A model generated the notes under the pieces. That model saw nothing but the letters and a program-made list of their open reading frames with translations. It did no database searches and was not told where the DNA came from. Below, in pieces: positions 53,676-62,926 of a stretch of DNA of 64,000 nucleotides. Source of the stretch: CAVXYG01 sp963706835 (GTDB lineage: Bacteria > Actinomycetota > Actinomycetes > S36-B12 > GCA-2699445). The first letter of the stretch is position 1. Each line of letters opens with the position of its first letter. The position numbers were made by a program, and so were the translations under genes. Location of the stretch: positions 124,001 through 188,000 of the forward strand of contig CAVPOB010000016.1 of assembly GCA_963706835.1 (NCBI GenBank), given 5' to 3'.

Positions 53676-55273
53676 CAGTGGGACCCCTCTTCGTTGGTGT
53701 TGAGCACCTGGATCGCGCTGAAGACCGCAGCCGGGCAGCCGTGCGAGACCGGTGCTGCCTGGCCGGGCTGCCCTTTGCCGCAGTTGATCGCGCCGCCGAG
53801 TTGGTAGCTGGGGGCGCCTCCGAGCTCGGTCAGGGCATGCCAGAACTGCGGCGTGCTCGACTGGTACGCCACATCGCGGACCTGACCGGCTGCCCGGCCG
53901 TCCTTGATGCGCCACGCGCGCTGCGGCGTGAACTGGAAGTTGTAGCGCTGCATGTCGATCGACCATGAGTTGTCGCCGAGCAGCAGCAGCCCATCGTCGA
54001 CGCCGGCGACCAGATCGTCCAGCGACGTCTGCGAGGCGGCCGGCTGCAGACTGACGTTGGGCATCCGCTGGATGGGCACATGGGCGAAGGAGTCAGCGTA
54101 GGCGCAGCCGTTGCTGCGCATCCGTCCAAACGCTGCGGCCATGGCCCGGTCGAGCTGGAAGTCCACCAGCGTGCCGTCGGCGATGATGTCCCACTGCTGC
54201 GCCGCGACCCCCTCATCGTCGAATGCAGTCGTGGCCAGTCCGTGCGGCGCGAGCCGATCGCCCGTGACGCGCATCAGGCTGCTGCCGTAGGACAGGTGGC
54301 CCGGCGCATCCGCGGTGGCGAACGTGGTGCCGGCGTAGTTCGCTTCGTATCCGAGCGCGCGGTCCAGTTCGGTGGCGTGGCCGACCGACTCGTGAATCGT
54401 CAGCCACAGATGGGTGGGGTCCAGGATCAGCGTGGTGGCGCCCGGCTCGACGCTGGGGGAGCAAGCCTTCTCAGCGAGCAGCTCGGGCATCGCCTCGATC
54501 TCTGCCGCCCAGTCCCAGCCGGGAGCGGCACCGTGCGGCGCCACCGGTCCGGACAGATACTCCCAGCCCCGAGCCGTCGGTGGCGCCAGGGTCCGCATGC
54601 TCTGCATGCCATCCTCGCCGAGCGCGAAGGCCGTCCACTCACCGTGGACGCGGATGCGCTGCTGCTGGACCCGGGTTCCGGCCAGGTCGGCGTAGTGGGT
54701 CCGCTCCCGAACCGCATGGCTGTCGGCCTGCGTGTGCGCGACGGCGGGGTGCCGCAACAGGTCGGCGCTGCGGTCGACCAGCAGTGCCATGCGTTCGTGC
54801 GGCGGCACATCCAAAGGGTCCGCAACCGCCGGACCCGACCACCAGCCCTGATGCACAGGCTCGGCGGCCAGTTGCACCCGTCGCCTCCCGAGCGCGGCGC
54901 TCGCCCTGGCCATGGCGACGGCTCGCCGCGCGACCGCGATCGCACCTGCGGGGCTGCAGTCATCTCCGGCGGCGAAGCCCCACCTGCCAGCGAGGATCAC
55001 GCGCACGCCGATGCCACGGTCCAGACCGCTGGCCTGTCCGCTGGCGACAGCGTCGCGGGCGGTGTCGATTGCCCACTCGGTATTGGTGATGCGCACGGCC
55101 GCTGCCTCGCACCCGGCAGCCTCGGCAACGGCCAGGGCAGCCTCGCTGAGTACGTCCACTGCCATCCCTGCGAACCACTCATCCCGAGCGCCGGATCCGA
55201 TGACATGCGGCTGCAACGGTTCGGCCTGACCCAGCAGGCGGCCGGGGACCCAGCGATCGCGGATGGCATCCAT
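53675..55273 (-). CDS. tldD: TldD family zinc metalloprotease subunit
   Basis: The catalytic subunit. The zinc motif is HESVGHATELDRALGYE; further conserved segments are YAGTTFATADAPGHLSYGS, NVSLQPA and SYQLGGAINCGKGQPGQAAPV. The start is uncertain: ATG 55273 lies six bases after a CAAGAT box and gives 532 aa, while ATG 55165 gives 496 aa, nearer the family norm. I keep the longer form because the leaderless spacing is exact. It is divergent from sixA and operonic with pmbA. Confidence 0.87.
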   Translation of the reverse strand: MDAIRDRWVPGRLLGQAEPLQPHVIGSGARDEWFAGMAVDVLSEAALAVAEAAGCEAAAVRITNTEWAIDTARDAVASGQASGLDRGIGVRVILAGRWGFAAGDDCSPAGAIAVARRAVAMARASAALGRRRVQLAAEPVHQGWWSGPAVADPLDVPPHERMALLVDRSADLLRHPAVAHTQADSHAVRERTHYADLAGTRVQQQRIRVHGEWTAFALGEDGMQSMRTLAPPTARGWEYLSGPVAPHGAAPGWDWAAEIEAMPELLAEKACSPSVEPGATTLILDPTHLWLTIHESVGHATELDRALGYEANYAGTTFATADAPGHLSYGSSLMRVTGDRLAPHGLATTAFDDEGVAAQQWDIIADGTLVDFQLDRAMAAAFGRMRSNGCAYADSFAHVPIQRMPNVSLQPAASQTSLDDLVAGVDDGLLLLGDNSWSIDMQRYNFQFTPQRAWRIKDGRAAGQVRDVAYQSSTPQFWHALTELGGAPSYQLGGAINCGKGQPGQAAPVSHGCPAAVFSAIQVLNTNEEGSH

Positions 55274-55320
55274 CCGCCCATCTTGGCCCACCGGCTGCTG
55301 CGAGCGGCCAGGATGGAGCC

Positions 55321-55839
55321 GTGACACCTCCGGGCCGGCAGTTGCTCATCGTGCGGCACGCCAAGAGCGACTGGGCGCAGCCCCTCGCGGACTTCGATCG
55401 TCCGCTCAACCGGAGGGGCAGGAGGGACGGCCCTGCCATCGGCCGGTGGATCGCCGATCGGCAACTCCCGGTGGACGCAGCGGTGATATCGCCGTCGGCG
55501 CGGACCAGGGCCACCTGGCAGTTGCTGTCCGAGGCCGCTGGTCTGACCGTCGCGCCGGGCCTCGACCGAGGTATCTACCTCGGCGGCGCGGAGGACCTCG
55601 CCGATGCCGTGCGGAGCCTCGACGAATCCGCCCGGTGCGCCGTTCTGGTCGGTCATGCCCCCGGCTGCGGGGAGTTCGTGGAATGGGCCGCCGAAGGTCG
55701 GGGGGAGGCACCGGACTATGCCGCGATGCGCACGAAGTACCCGACGGCGGCGGTTGCGCTGCTTGCGATCGAGGGCCCCTGGATGAACCTGGCCCCCGGC
55801 TGCGGCCGCCTGCTGTCCTTCGCCGTGTGCCGCGGCTGA
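55321..55839 (+). CDS. SixA-like histidine phosphatase
   Basis: A 172-residue branch-2 histidine phosphatase. The phospho-accepting histidine is in LLIVRHAKSDW, and the second catalytic histidine in AVLVGHAPGCGEFV. SixA acts on phosphohistidine in signalling proteins; the substrate here is unknown. CAGGAT ends six bases before GTG 55321. The 3' end is four bases from convergent serB. Confidence 0.88.
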   Translation: MTPPGRQLLIVRHAKSDWAQPLADFDRPLNRRGRRDGPAIGRWIADRQLPVDAAVISPSARTRATWQLLSEAAGLTVAPGLDRGIYLGGAEDLADAVRSLDESARCAVLVGHAPGCGEFVEWAAEGRGEAPDYAAMRTKYPTAAVALLAIEGPWMNLAPGCGRLLSFAVCRG

Positions 55840-55842
55840 GCC

Positions 55843-57039
55843 CTACTGGCCGTTCGCTGCTGACTCCGCCGCCTCGACCTCCTCTCGGCTGAAGCCGAGC
55901 AGGTAGAGCACGGAGTCCAGGTAGGGCACGTTCACCGAGGCATCGGCGTGCGCCCGCACGATGGGCTTGGCGTTGAAGGCGATGCCCAGGCCGGCCGCCG
56001 CCAGCATGTCGAGGTCGTTGGCGCCGTCGCCGATCGCCACGGTGCGCCGCATCGGGATGCCCAGCTCGGCGGCGAAATCGCGCAGCGCTGTGGCTTTGCC
56101 CGGCCGGTCCACGATAGGGCCGGCCAAGCGCCCGGTGAGTCTGCCGTCGGCCACCTCGAGCCGGTTCGCCCGCACATGGCGGACCCCCAGTTCGCTGGCG
56201 AGCGGCTCTACTACCTCGGCGAAGCCGCCGCTGACCAGGGCGACCCGATACCCCAGGCCATGCAGTGTGCGGACCAGCGTCCGGGCGCCGGGGGTGAACC
56301 GCACCTCGGCGCGGACCTCCTCGAGGGTCTCCACCGGCAGCCCCGCCAGCAGCGCGGTGCGGGCCACGAGCGACTGCGCGAAATCCAAGTCCCCAGCCAT
56401 CGCCGCCGCAGTCACGGCCGCTACCTCGTCCTCGCATCCGGCATGCGCGGCGATCAGTTCGATCACCTCATCGCGGATGAGCGTGGAGTCCACGTCCATG
56501 ACCACGAGGCGCTGGCCGTGCAGGTCGAGGTCGCTGCGCTGCACGGCGACATCCACCTGCCGGGCCGCGGCCTCCTCGGCGAGCCCGGTGCGCAGGGCCA
56601 CCGGGTCGGTGGTGCACACCTGCAAGGCGAGCGCCGTGACGGGGTACTCGGCGGTGCGAGTGATCCGCTCGATGTTGCCGCCGGCAGCCGCGACGCGTCG
56701 GCTGATCCCTGCGATCGCGGCCGGTTGCAGCGGTTCGGCCAGAACCGTCACCAGGTGCCGGGCCCTGCGCCGGTCCACGACTTGCCGGCCGCCGGGCGCC
56801 ACATCCACCTGAAGGTCCAGCCGCTGCGCAGCTTGGCGGATCCGATCGGAGATGGCCGCCGCGTCGTCGGTTGGGGACAGCCCGATCAGCGTCACCTGGA
56901 TCAGTCGACCGGCGACCACGACCTGTTCGATGTCCAGCACGCGGCCGCCGAGCACGTCGAACAGTTCCGCGGTCACGCCGGGCCGGTCGCGGCCCGTGAT
57001 CGTGACCAGCAGAGAACGGGCCGCCGCCTCGACCGTCAT
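55843..57039 (-). CDS. serB: Phosphoserine phosphatase with ACT domains
   Basis: A 398-residue last enzyme of serine synthesis. Two ACT-like regulatory domains (about 1-165; LLVTITGRDRPGVTAELFDV) precede a HAD phosphatase: VVMDVDSTLIRDEVIE (nucleophile Asp), VALVSGGFAEVVEPLA, and GDGANDLDMLAAAGLGIAFN. Typical of actinobacterial SerB2. ATG 57039 overlaps the stop of the upstream hypothetical gene as ATGA, forming an operon. Confidence 0.93.
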   Translation of the reverse strand: MTVEAAARSLLVTITGRDRPGVTAELFDVLGGRVLDIEQVVVAGRLIQVTLIGLSPTDDAAAISDRIRQAAQRLDLQVDVAPGGRQVVDRRRARHLVTVLAEPLQPAAIAGISRRVAAAGGNIERITRTAEYPVTALALQVCTTDPVALRTGLAEEAAARQVDVAVQRSDLDLHGQRLVVMDVDSTLIRDEVIELIAAHAGCEDEVAAVTAAAMAGDLDFAQSLVARTALLAGLPVETLEEVRAEVRFTPGARTLVRTLHGLGYRVALVSGGFAEVVEPLASELGVRHVRANRLEVADGRLTGRLAGPIVDRPGKATALRDFAAELGIPMRRTVAIGDGANDLDMLAAAGLGIAFNAKPIVRAHADASVNVPYLDSVLYLLGFSREEVEAAESAANGQ

Positions 57040-57797
57040 GTCGTGCTCCCGGCAGTCGCGATGGCCCGCCGGGCGATGCCCGCCAGTGCGCGCAGGTGCG
57101 CTGCCCGCGACGAGGCTTCGGCCGCCGACACCGCCGCGCCGTCATCGGTGACCGCGGTCGCCGCAAGCACGGCAACCATCCGCGCCCGCCCCAGCAACTC
57201 GCGGCGCTCGCTGTCCCAACGGGGCGGCAACGCCGGCAGCGGCTGCCCGTCCTCATCCACGACGACCTGGCGCAGGCCGGTGGCGTCGGCAGCGACATCG
57301 AGGTCGGCCAGGGCTGCGGCGTGGCCGACCACGGCAGCGGCGAACTCGGATCGCGCCTGGCGGAGGGTGGGCCAGGCGGAGTGGACGGCCGGCGAGACGT
57401 CGACGATCTCCAGGTGCGCGTCCCCTTCGATGGAGGGGATCAGCACGGCCGCCCTGGTTGGGGCGTCCCCCGTGGGCAGGAAGGCAATCGCCGTACCGGA
57501 GTCGAGGGCCCGCCGCTGCAGCGCCGGTGGCCCCGGCACCCCGAGGACATCTCCCGGCGCTGGCAGCAGCAGCCTGGCGCCTCGATAGCCCTCTTTGCGC
57601 AGCCGTGCCAGCGCCCAGAGCACGGACTCGGCCTCGGCTGCTGTCCGGATCCGCGCGATCCCGGCGGCACGGGCAGCATCGGTCACATCGTCGGCGCTGG
57701 CCCCGCCTTCCAGCGATGCGGCCCCCCATGCGCCGAACGCGGCCGCGGCGACGGCGCGGCGAACCGCCAACAGCGGCGCGGAGACGGACGCGGTCAC
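57036..57797 (-). CDS. Conserved hypothetical protein upstream of serB
   Basis: A 253-residue Ala-rich soluble protein with no domain I recognise: AVAAAAFGAWGAASLEGGAS, RLLLPAPGDVLGVPGP and EIVDVSPAVHSAWPTLRQAR. Actinobacterial serB genes often have a protein of this type next to them. GTG 57797 lies six bases from TACGCT, part of the symmetric divergent promoter. Translationally coupled to serB, so possibly linked to serine or one-carbon metabolism. Confidence 0.72.
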   Translation of the reverse strand: MTASVSAPLLAVRRAVAAAAFGAWGAASLEGGASADDVTDAARAAGIARIRTAAEAESVLWALARLRKEGYRGARLLLPAPGDVLGVPGPPALQRRALDSGTAIAFLPTGDAPTRAAVLIPSIEGDAHLEIVDVSPAVHSAWPTLRQARSEFAAAVVGHAAALADLDVAADATGLRQVVVDEDGQPLPALPPRWDSERRELLGRARMVAVLAATAVTDDGAAVSAAEASSRAAHLRALAGIARRAIATAGSTT

Positions 57798-57803
57798 CGG
57801 ACC

Positions 57804-57813
57804 AGCGTAGCCT
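57804..57813. promoter_or_regulatory. Overlapping divergent -10 element for two leaderless genes
   Basis: AGCGTAGCCT contains TAGCCT on the plus strand (57808-57813, six bases before GTG 57820) and TACGCT on the minus strand (57804-57809, six bases before GTG 57797). The two hexamers share two base pairs, so RNA polymerase can open only one at a time. Confidence 0.65.
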
Positions 57814-57819
57814 CAGCAC

Positions 57820-58657
57820 GTGGGAATGCAGACCGACCAGCCGCCCGGCCCGGACGTCGTCGTGGACTGCCGTGCAGTGGACGTGGTGAAGGGCGGCAAC
57901 CCCGTGGTGCGCGGGGTGGATTGGACCGTGCGGGCCGGTGATCGATGGGTCGTGATCGGCCCCAACGGAGCCGGCAAGTCGTCGTTGCTGAACGTGATCT
58001 CGGCGCGCGCGCAGCCGACGGCGGGCGAGGCGTGGGTGCTCGGGGAGCGGCTCGGGCTGGTTGACGTGTTCCAGTTGCGGCCGCGCATCGGAGTCGTCGG
58101 GCCGGCGGTGGCCGCCGCCATCGCGCCGCGGGAGCGGGTGCGCGATGTGGTGCTGACTGCCGCGTGGGGCAGTACGGGCCACTGGCGGGAGGAGTACGCG
58201 GCCATCGACCTCGAACGGGCGCACGCGCTGCTGGACTGGCTGGGCGCCGGGTCGCTGCGCGATCGCGCCTTCGGCACGCTGTCCGACGGGGAGCGCAAGC
58301 GGGTCCTGGTAGCACGGGCGATGATGCCGGACCCGGAGTTGCTCGTCCTCGACGAACCGGCCGCGGGACTGGATCTGGGTGCCAGGGAGAGCGTGGTGGC
58401 GATGCTGGCGGCCCTGGCCGCGGACCGCAGCGCCCCCGCCATCGTGCTCGTCACCCACCACGTCGAGGAGATCCCGCAGCAGTTCAGCCACGCGATGCTG
58501 CTGTCGCCACGGCGAGGTCGTCGCAGCGGGGCCGTTGGCGGAGGTGGTGACCGGTGCCGCTTTGGGCCGCACCTTCGGCATGCCGATCCAAGTCGGCCGA
58601 TACGCCGGCCGGTACTTCGCCGTCGCGACCCGATCCGAGCAGCGTCACATCCCCTAG
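57820..58657 (+). CDS. ABC transporter ATP-binding protein, YlmA/ModF-like (one frameshift)
   Basis: A stand-alone ATPase of about 278 aa: Walker A GPNGAGKSSLLNVIS, signature GTLSDGERKRVLVARAM (LSDGE variant), Walker B LLVLDEPAAGLDLGAR and VTHHVEEIP. The frame breaks at 58506-58508 (extra C in CGCCACGG); beyond it the other frame continues HGEVVAAGPLAEVV to a stop at 58657. No permease gene is adjacent. GTG 57820 fits the leaderless box; ATG 57826 is an alternative. Confidence 0.85.
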
Positions 58658-58695
58658 CACGTGTGGGGACTGCTCGGCGGCCGTACAGTGGAGAC

Positions 58696-59121
58696 GTGGA
58701 TCCGTGGTTGGCTTGGCTGTTGGCTGCCCTCGTCCTCGGTGCGCTGGAGTTGCTCACCGGTGGGACGCTGGTGCTGTTCATGCTGGCCGGGGGAGCGGTG
58801 GCCGGCGGCCTGACGGCGGCGCTGACCGACAACGCGTTCCTGCCTTGGGTGGTGTTCTCGATCGTCAGTGTGGGGCTGCTGGTCGTTGTGCGGCCGGTGG
58901 CCAAGAATCACGCGCGTCAGCCCCTTGAGCTGCGCAGTGGCGTTGCACGGCTGGTCGGGGAGTCGGCCGAGGTCATCTCCGAGGTGAACGGGCGCGATGG
59001 ACGCGTGAAGCTGCACGGCGAGATTTGGTCGGCCAGGGCGTTCGACGGCGCCACGACGTTCGCCCCCGGCCAGTCGGTACAGGTGTTGGAGATCGAAGGC
59101 GCAACCGCATTGGTGGGATGA
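58696..59121 (+). CDS. NfeD family membrane protein
   Basis: A 141-residue protein: three helices (AWLLAALVLGALELLTGG, VLFMLAGGAVAGGL and PWVVFSIVSVGLLVVVRP), then a C-terminal OB-fold (GESAEVISEVNGRDGRVKLH, then GEIWSARAF). NfeD proteins pair with SPFH proteins in membrane microdomains, and the SPFH gene starts one base after this stop. TACAGT six bases before GTG 58696. Confidence 0.9.
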   Translation: MDPWLAWLLAALVLGALELLTGGTLVLFMLAGGAVAGGLTAALTDNAFLPWVVFSIVSVGLLVVVRPVAKNHARQPLELRSGVARLVGESAEVISEVNGRDGRVKLHGEIWSARAFDGATTFAPGQSVQVLEIEGATALVG

Positions 59122-59122
59122 C

Positions 59123-60079
59123 ATGGATATCGAGGCCGGCACGATTCAAGCGCTCGTCGTGGGACTGATTCTTTTCCTCACGGTGCTGGTGCTGCTGGTG
59201 AAGACGGTTCGGATCGTGCCGCAGGCGCATGCCGGGATCGTGGAGCGGCTCGGCCGCTACCAGCGGACACTGACACCCGGGCTGGCGTTGATCATCCCGT
59301 TCATCGACCGGGTGCGACCGCTGATCGATCAGCGCGAACAGGTGGTCTCCTTCCCGCCCCAGTCGGTGATCACGCTGGACAACCTCGTGGTCAACATCGA
59401 TTCGGTCATCTACTTCCAGGTCACCGACCCCAAAGACGCCTCCTACGAGATCGCCGACTACATCACCGGCGTTGAGCAGTTGACGGTCACAACGCTGCGC
59501 AATGTGGTGGGCGGTATGGATCTGGAGCGCACCTTGACCTCGCGCGAGGAAATCAACATGGCGCTGCGCGGCGTCCTCGACGAGGCCACCGGACGCTGGG
59601 GGATTCGGGTGAATCGAGTAGAGCTGAAGGCGATCGATCCGCCTCCCTCCATCAAGGATTCGATGGAGAAGCAGATGCGGGCCGAGCGCGACAAGCGCGC
59701 CGCGATCCTGAACGCCGAGGGCAACCGGCAGGCGTCGATCCTCAACGCCGAGGGCAACCGGCAGGCGTCGATCCTCAACGCCGAGGGCGACGCGAAGGCC
59801 GAGGTGCTGCGGGCCGAGGCGAAGGCAAGGGCCGAGAGCCTGCGCGCGGACGGCCAGGCCCAGGCGATCCAAACGATCAACGCTGCGCTGCGCGAGGGTC
59901 GGGTGGACTCCACGATGCTCACCTATCAGTACTTGCGGCAGCTGCCGGAGATCGCCAAGGGCGACGCCAACAAGGTGTGGCTCATCCCGGCAGAGTTCGG
60001 GCAGGCGATGGCCAAGATGAGCGCCGTCCTGGGCTCGGCCGGTCAACTGAGCGACGCCCCGGAGGAGCCCGAGCAGTAG
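59123..60079 (+). CDS. SPFH/stomatin-like protein (QmcA family)
   Basis: A 318-residue membrane-anchored scaffold: one N-terminal helix, then VERLGRYQRTLTPGLALIIP, QVVSFPPQSVITLDNLVVNI, WGIRVNRVELKAIDPPPSI and EKQMRAERDKRAAIL. A coiled coil carries 11-residue repeats (ASILNAEGNRQ), one of them an exact 33-base DNA duplication at 59732-59764 continuing from 59765. It probably works with the upstream NfeD protein in membrane quality control. Confidence 0.92.
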   Translation: MDIEAGTIQALVVGLILFLTVLVLLVKTVRIVPQAHAGIVERLGRYQRTLTPGLALIIPFIDRVRPLIDQREQVVSFPPQSVITLDNLVVNIDSVIYFQVTDPKDASYEIADYITGVEQLTVTTLRNVVGGMDLERTLTSREEINMALRGVLDEATGRWGIRVNRVELKAIDPPPSIKDSMEKQMRAERDKRAAILNAEGNRQASILNAEGNRQASILNAEGDAKAEVLRAEAKARAESLRADGQAQAIQTINAALREGRVDSTMLTYQYLRQLPEIAKGDANKVWLIPAEFGQAMAKMSAVLGSAGQLSDAPEEPEQ

Positions 60080-60568
60080 CCGCCTCGGCCGGGGCCGGTG
60101 GGCGGTGACCGGACCGGCCCGGCGCCTCGGCTTCGCGGTTTCTGGCGCCTCGGTTCCGGCCTGGTGCCGTTGGCCCGCGGCGCGGTGCTCGCGCGGCGGA
60201 GAGAGGCTAGCTGCCGGGTTGGCCCACGCTGCAGGGCCCGGTTGCTCGAGGGTTGCGCAGCTTGGCGGCTCGCGGCTGATCCTCGGTGGCAGGTTCACCG
60301 CGTTGCCCGTCCCTCGCCTCCACCAGTCGCAGGTGCGCACCACTCCAGGGAGGTCCGCCGGGTCTGCAACCGGGACGGGGGTCTGCACCCGTTCTGGGGG
60401 TTTGCACCCGGCGCAGGGGGGCGGATGGCGGAGACGCCCCTTCTCGGGCCAAATGACCCCCGCCCCGGGTGCACACCGGCTCATCGCGATCGGGAGTGTG
60501 GTGCGCTCGCGTGTCCGCGGGTGGAGCGAGCGGGCGCCGGGGCTCGAGCGTCTGGTGCGCGGGGCGAG

Positions 60569-60798
60569 TCTGCACCCGGTTCGGGGGTTTGCACCCGCCG
60601 CGGGGGCGGAATCGGCCGGTGCGCGGGGCGAGTCTGCACCCGGTTCGGGGGTTTGCACCCGCCGCGGGGGCGGAATCGGCCGGATCAGGGCTCACAGCCC
60701 CCGCGCCGGGTGCAAACCCCCATACCGGGTGCACAGTTGCCGTCCCGGAGGCGCTCTCAGCCCCCGTCCCAGGTGCAAACCCCCGCAACGGGTGCACC
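60569..60798. repeat. Eight-core palindromic intergenic element E
   Basis: Forward cores are at 60571, 60590, 60635 and 60654; inverted cores are at 60708, 60727, 60771 (AGGTGCA) and 60790. Geometry matches the other elements with one extra base after the first pair. The forward half is a nearly perfect 64-base tandem (60554 and 60618). A weaker set to the left (TGCAACC 60364, TGCACCC 60384 and 60403, GGGTGCA 60467) looks like a decayed copy. It occupies the 60080-61267 convergent gap, with no gene I can support there. Confidence 0.85.
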
Positions 60799-60975
60799 GT
60801 CGCTTCGTGGGGCTGCCTGCAAACCCCCGCAACGGGTGCACCGTCGCTTCGTGGGGCTGCCTGCAAACCCCCGCAACGGGTGCACCGTCGCTTCGTGGGG
60901 CTGCCTCCAAACCCCCGCAACGGGTGCACAGTCGCTTCGTGAGGCTGCTCCCCATCCCCCCGCAACGGGTGCAGT
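60781..60975. repeat. 44-base tandem repeat array extending element E
   Basis: Five copies of a 44-base unit (starts at 60781, 60825, 60869, 60913 and about 60958), each beginning CCCCGCAACGGGTGCA and carrying GTCGCTTCGTGGGGCTGC. Each copy holds one GGGTGCA core. 44 equals the 63-base element period minus the 19-base core spacing, so the array looks like amplification of the linker plus one core. Confidence 0.85.
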
Positions 60976-61189
60976 CGCGCTACCGGTGGTGCCCTTAGCC
61001 CCTGCACGGGGCGCCGACACCCGCAGGAAGCGCAGTTCCGTCCCCGCCCTGAATGAGCCGCTTCGCCCCCACATTCCCCGCGGAAACGGCGCCCACCCCC
61101 AGTCACCGCCCGAACCAGTACACCCAGAGTCGCGATGAGCGTGCAAGCCCCGTTTCGGGTGCACACATGCCACGCGCAGCGCGCAGCAG

Positions 61190-61243
61190 GGCGGGCGCGG
61201 CAGCAGCGGCGGGCGCGGCAGCAGCGGCGGGCGCGGCAGCAGC
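61190..61243. repeat. 18-base tandem repeat
   Basis: Three exact copies of GGCGGGCGCGGCAGCAGC lie at 61190, 61208 and 61226, 25 bases from the epimerase gene stop. A lone GGGTGCA at 61157 precedes them. No coding signal. Confidence 0.8.
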
Positions 61244-61267
61244 GGCCCCGCCGCCGCTGAACGATCC

Positions 61268-62014
61268 CTACCCCTGGCTCCGCAGCGGCAGCCGCGCCGA
61301 CAACGGGGCGATCGCTAGCCCATCGAGCAGTCGCTGGTCGTCGGCGCGGTCGTGCGTGATCTCGATCGGCCAGTCGCGATCCAGTGACTCGGCGATCGCG
61401 GCGACGATCTGCGGATACGACCACGCCTCGTCTGCATTGGCATCCAGATGGTGCAGACCCGGCCGAGGGTTCGCCACCTGGTCCAGCAGCACCTGCGCGG
61501 TGTCGTCCAGCAGGGAGGTGGCCGGAATCCAGTCGGCGCTGGCACGGATCGGTCCGCTTCCTGCCTGCTCGCGCAGATGCGCCGCCATATTGTTGCCCCC
61601 GCGCACCAGATCGATCTGGTAGCCCAGGCGCACGATGACCGCGGCACTGCTGGCCGCTCCCACCCGATCCTCGCATTCGGCCTTGTAGCGGCCGTAGTCG
61701 TCGGTGGCCGTCCGGGCATCGCCGGGCTGGTGCGGTCCGGGCGCGGCGAAGACCGAGGCGGTGCTGGTGAAGACGAAGGGGATCGCGGCCCGACCGGCGA
61801 GTTCGGCCAGCTGCCCGGCCCAGGACGGCGCACCCATCGCGAGATGGAGGATGGCGTCCGGCGCGGTCCGGCCGACCATGCGCTCGATCGCCCTGGGATC
61901 GTCGGGCGATGCCGCGCCGCGGTCCCACGGCGTGACCGTCCAACCCGTTGCCCGGGCGGCATCGGCGACCGCCCCTCCCACCGTGCCCGTCGATCCGGTC
62001 AACAGCAGATGCAT
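61268..62014 (-). CDS. NAD-dependent epimerase/dehydratase (RmlD-like)
   Basis: A 248-residue SDR-extended protein. The nucleotide-binding loop is TGSTGTVGGAV; the catalytic YxxxK is YGRYK; a serine/threonine cluster lies in FVFTSTASVFA. It likely acts on a nucleotide sugar, but the length is short and no sugar cluster adjoins. GATACT six bases before ATG 62014. Divergent from the TrmH gene. Confidence 0.83.
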   Translation of the reverse strand: MHLLLTGSTGTVGGAVADAARATGWTVTPWDRGAASPDDPRAIERMVGRTAPDAILHLAMGAPSWAGQLAELAGRAAIPFVFTSTASVFAAPGPHQPGDARTATDDYGRYKAECEDRVGAASSAAVIVRLGYQIDLVRGGNNMAAHLREQAGSGPIRASADWIPATSLLDDTAQVLLDQVANPRPGLHHLDANADEAWSYPQIVAAIAESLDRDWPIEITHDRADDQRLLDGLAIAPLSARLPLRSQG

Positions 62015-62046
62015 CGGCCGAGTATCGCACCTGAGACGCTGGACGG

Positions 62047-62926
62047 GTGGCCGTTGAACGGGTGACTGAGCTGGCCGATGCGCGGCTGGCCGACTACACC
62101 AACCTGACCGACGTGGCGCTGCGGCGGGTGCTGGAGCCGCGGAACGGCCTGTACATGGCCGAGGGCGGACAGGTCATCAGCAGGGCGCTGGCCGTTGGTC
62201 ACAGCCCCCGCTCCCTCCTTGTGGAGGACAAGCGGCTGCCCCAGGCGCTGGCCCTGCTGGCCGAGGCGGGCTGTGATGCCGCCGCACCCGACATGCCGGT
62301 CTACGTCGCGCCGGAGGCACTGATCCGCTCGGTGACCGGATACCGGGTGCATCGGGGATTCCTGGCGGCAATGGGCCGCCCAGCACCCCGAACCGATGAC
62401 GAGGTGCGCGCAGGCGCCTCCCGCATCCTGGTCCTGGCCGACCTGGTGGACCACACCAACGTCGGCGCGGCCTTCCGCAGTGCGGCGGCCCTCGGCTTCG
62501 ACGCAGTGCTGGTGTCGCCGCAGCTGCGCCGACCCGCTCTACCGCCGCAGCGTCAAGGTCTCCATGGGGGCAGTGTTGTCGATGCCCTGGGCGGTGACGG
62601 CGCCCTGGCCGCAGGCACTGGATCGCCTGCGCGAGGACGGCTATCGCGTGGCAGCGCTGACCCCGGGCGAATCCGCGGTCGACCTCGCGACGGTGGCCGC
62701 CGATGCCCCACCGCGGATCGCACTGGTCGTGGGAACAGAGGGAGACGGGCTCGGACCGGACGCGATCGCCCGCGCCGACCTGGCGGTTCGCATCCCGATG
62801 TTCGCCGGCATCGACTCGCTGAACGTGGCAGCCGCCACCGCGGTCGCCTGCTACGCCTTGGGCCCGGCTTCAGCCTCCGCCACTGGTGCGGCCGGCGAAT
62901 CGGCGGAGCCACCGATCTTCCCCTGA
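62047..62926 (+). CDS. TrmH/SpoU family RNA 2'-O-methyltransferase (one frameshift)
   Basis: About 292 aa after correction. An N-terminal substrate-binding part (GLYMAEGGQVISRALAVGH) is followed by the SPOUT knot: motif 1 DHTNVGAAFRSAAALG, motif 2 LVVGTEGDGLGPDA, motif 3 IPMFAGIDSLNVAAATAV. The frame shifts at 62518-62521 (extra G in TCGCCGCAGC), between VLVSP and SCADPLYRRSVKVSMG. GACGCT six bases before GTG 62047. The 3' end overlaps the convergent permease gene by 76 bases. Target RNA (rRNA or tRNA) is unknown. Confidence 0.86.

Noticed and set aside
59732..59788. Recent 33-base duplication in the SPFH gene as an oddity
   Set aside because: Eleven-residue repeats of the ILxAEG type are normal in the coiled coil of stomatin-like proteins.
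60364..60975. CRISPR array
   Set aside because: The repeats are GC-rich with near-identical units and no unique spacers; orientation flips midway, and no cas genes are present.
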